Part shown: positions 5,064 through 5,400 of the stretch, one piece after another
How positions within the stretch are numbered: position 1 is the first letter of the stretch
How the letters are laid out: every line of letters starts with the position of its first letter
Assembly: GCA_030602845.1 (NCBI GenBank)
Contig: JAUVYZ010000162.1
Coordinates: 1 to 5,400, forward strand
DNA length: 5,400 nt
Source: Phycisphaerae bacterium
GTDB lineage: Bacteria > Planctomycetota > Phycisphaerae > Sedimentisphaerales > Anaerobacaceae
Direction: 5' to 3'
Notes under the pieces: generated by a model
The model's database searches: none
What the model saw: the letters and a program-made list of their open reading frames with translations, nothing else
Told to the model about the DNA's origin: nothing
Program-made: the position numbers and the translations under genes

Positions 5064-5400
5064 CTAATCCCGTCTAAACGTCTCGAGATATCTGCCAAAC
5101 TGATGCTCGCTGCTTCTGGTTATCGCATCAATCATATCCTGAACATTTTCATCGAGCCCGTCCTCCTGGGCCAGGGCCTTTGCATTCTCCAGCAGTGTGC
5201 CCTCCTGGCGGTAGAGCTTCTTGTACGCCTCGATTATTTGCTGCTGCTGCTGCTCACTGAAACCTGCTCGCACCAGGCCCCGCTTATTAACGCCCCGAGC
5301 CATCGACGGATTATGACCGCTGACAACCATAAATGGCACAACATCGTGATTAATCCCGGCAAGGCCCGCTGCGAAGCTCCATTTGCCAATTGTAACAAAC
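5064..5400 (-). CDS. lpxA: LpxA, UDP-N-acetylglucosamine acyltransferase (C-terminal 112 residues, cut by window edge)
   Basis: LpxA catalyses the first step of lipid A synthesis, moving a 3-hydroxyacyl chain from ACP onto UDP-GlcNAc in the cytoplasm. The open frame enters from base 5400 and ends at TAG 5064-5066. It begins in the last coils of the left-handed beta-helix (VTIGKWSFAAGLAGINHDV) and continues VPFMVVSGHNPSMARGVNKR, equivalent to the PYVIAQGNHA...GVNIEGLKRRGF region of E. coli LpxA. The helical C-terminal domain follows (GFSEQQQQQIIEAYKKLYRQ...), ending in GRYLETFRRD. An internal ATG at 5339 is not the true start. The catalytic histidine (H125 in E. coli) and the residues deciding acyl length or N- versus O-acylation lie beyond the edge. 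It probably heads or continues an lpx operon into the next gene. Confidence 0.95.
   Translation of the reverse strand, partial: FVTIGKWSFAAGLAGINHDVVPFMVVSGHNPSMARGVNKRGLVRAGFSEQQQQQIIEAYKKLYRQEGTLLENAKALAQEDGLDENVQDMIDAITRSSEHQFGRYLETFRRD
5238..5252 (-). repeat. CAG/CAA trinucleotide run in lpxA
   Basis: Four CAG codons and one CAA encode five glutamines (SEQQQQQII) at the start of the first C-terminal helix of LpxA. It is a short in-frame microsatellite; length change would alter the number of glutamines without breaking the frame. Confidence 0.85.

Overview
The window reads as a chromosomal segment from a diderm, LPS-making bacterium of moderate G+C content. An LpxA end next to a sugar-nucleotide-type oxidoreductase shows a lipid A locus. 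The style of UvrA and the corrinoid/UroD-type methyltransferase fit an anaerobic Planctomycetes/PVC or deltaproteobacteria-like lineage. My lean is Phycisphaerae-like planctomycete, but that is an impression from protein character and is not proven. Gene density is high and no stretch above 300 bases lacks a gene.

Layout. Bases 1-1215 (minus) are the first 405 codons of uvrA, cut by the left edge. Diverging from it, 1361-2066 (plus) is an endonuclease V gene (nfi). All its N-terminal catalytic motifs are present, but the last ~60 codons lie in another frame after a small insertion that carries three 7-bp tandem repeats. A dRS3-like hairpin repeat sits at its 5' end. Converging on nfi is a same-strand minus series read from right to left: the lpxA C-terminus (5400-5064, cut by the right edge), a Gfo/Idh/MocA dehydrogenase (5024-3933, possibly GnnA-like), a lipoprotein cyclophilin (3872-3270), and a UroD/MtaA-type methyltransferase (3189-2140). 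Gaps of 39, 60 and 80 bases make an operon plausible, although the last gene need not belong to it functionally.

How the genes relate. uvrA and nfi are divergent DNA-repair genes, for nucleotide excision repair and deaminated-base repair. LpxA and the dehydrogenase probably act on UDP-GlcNAc in lipid A synthesis, and the cyclophilin is a predicted envelope-anchored folding catalyst. The methyltransferase belongs to one-carbon/corrinoid metabolism.

The most striking content is small repeat DNA. (1) The heptamer tract inside nfi leaves the gene out of frame with three copies. Loss of one copy would restore a full-length open frame, so it could be either a contingency switch or simple decay. 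(2) A 62-bp palindromic element with perfect 13-bp terminal inverted repeats and a TCAA direct repeat sits in frame inside the dehydrogenase gene, adding exactly 22 codons, much like the protein-coding palindromic elements of Rickettsia. (3) Four different degenerate 7-bp tandem tracts lie in or at the edges of genes, one supplying a stop codon and C-terminus, another a ribosome-binding region. All family assignments are from reading motifs; no database search was run.
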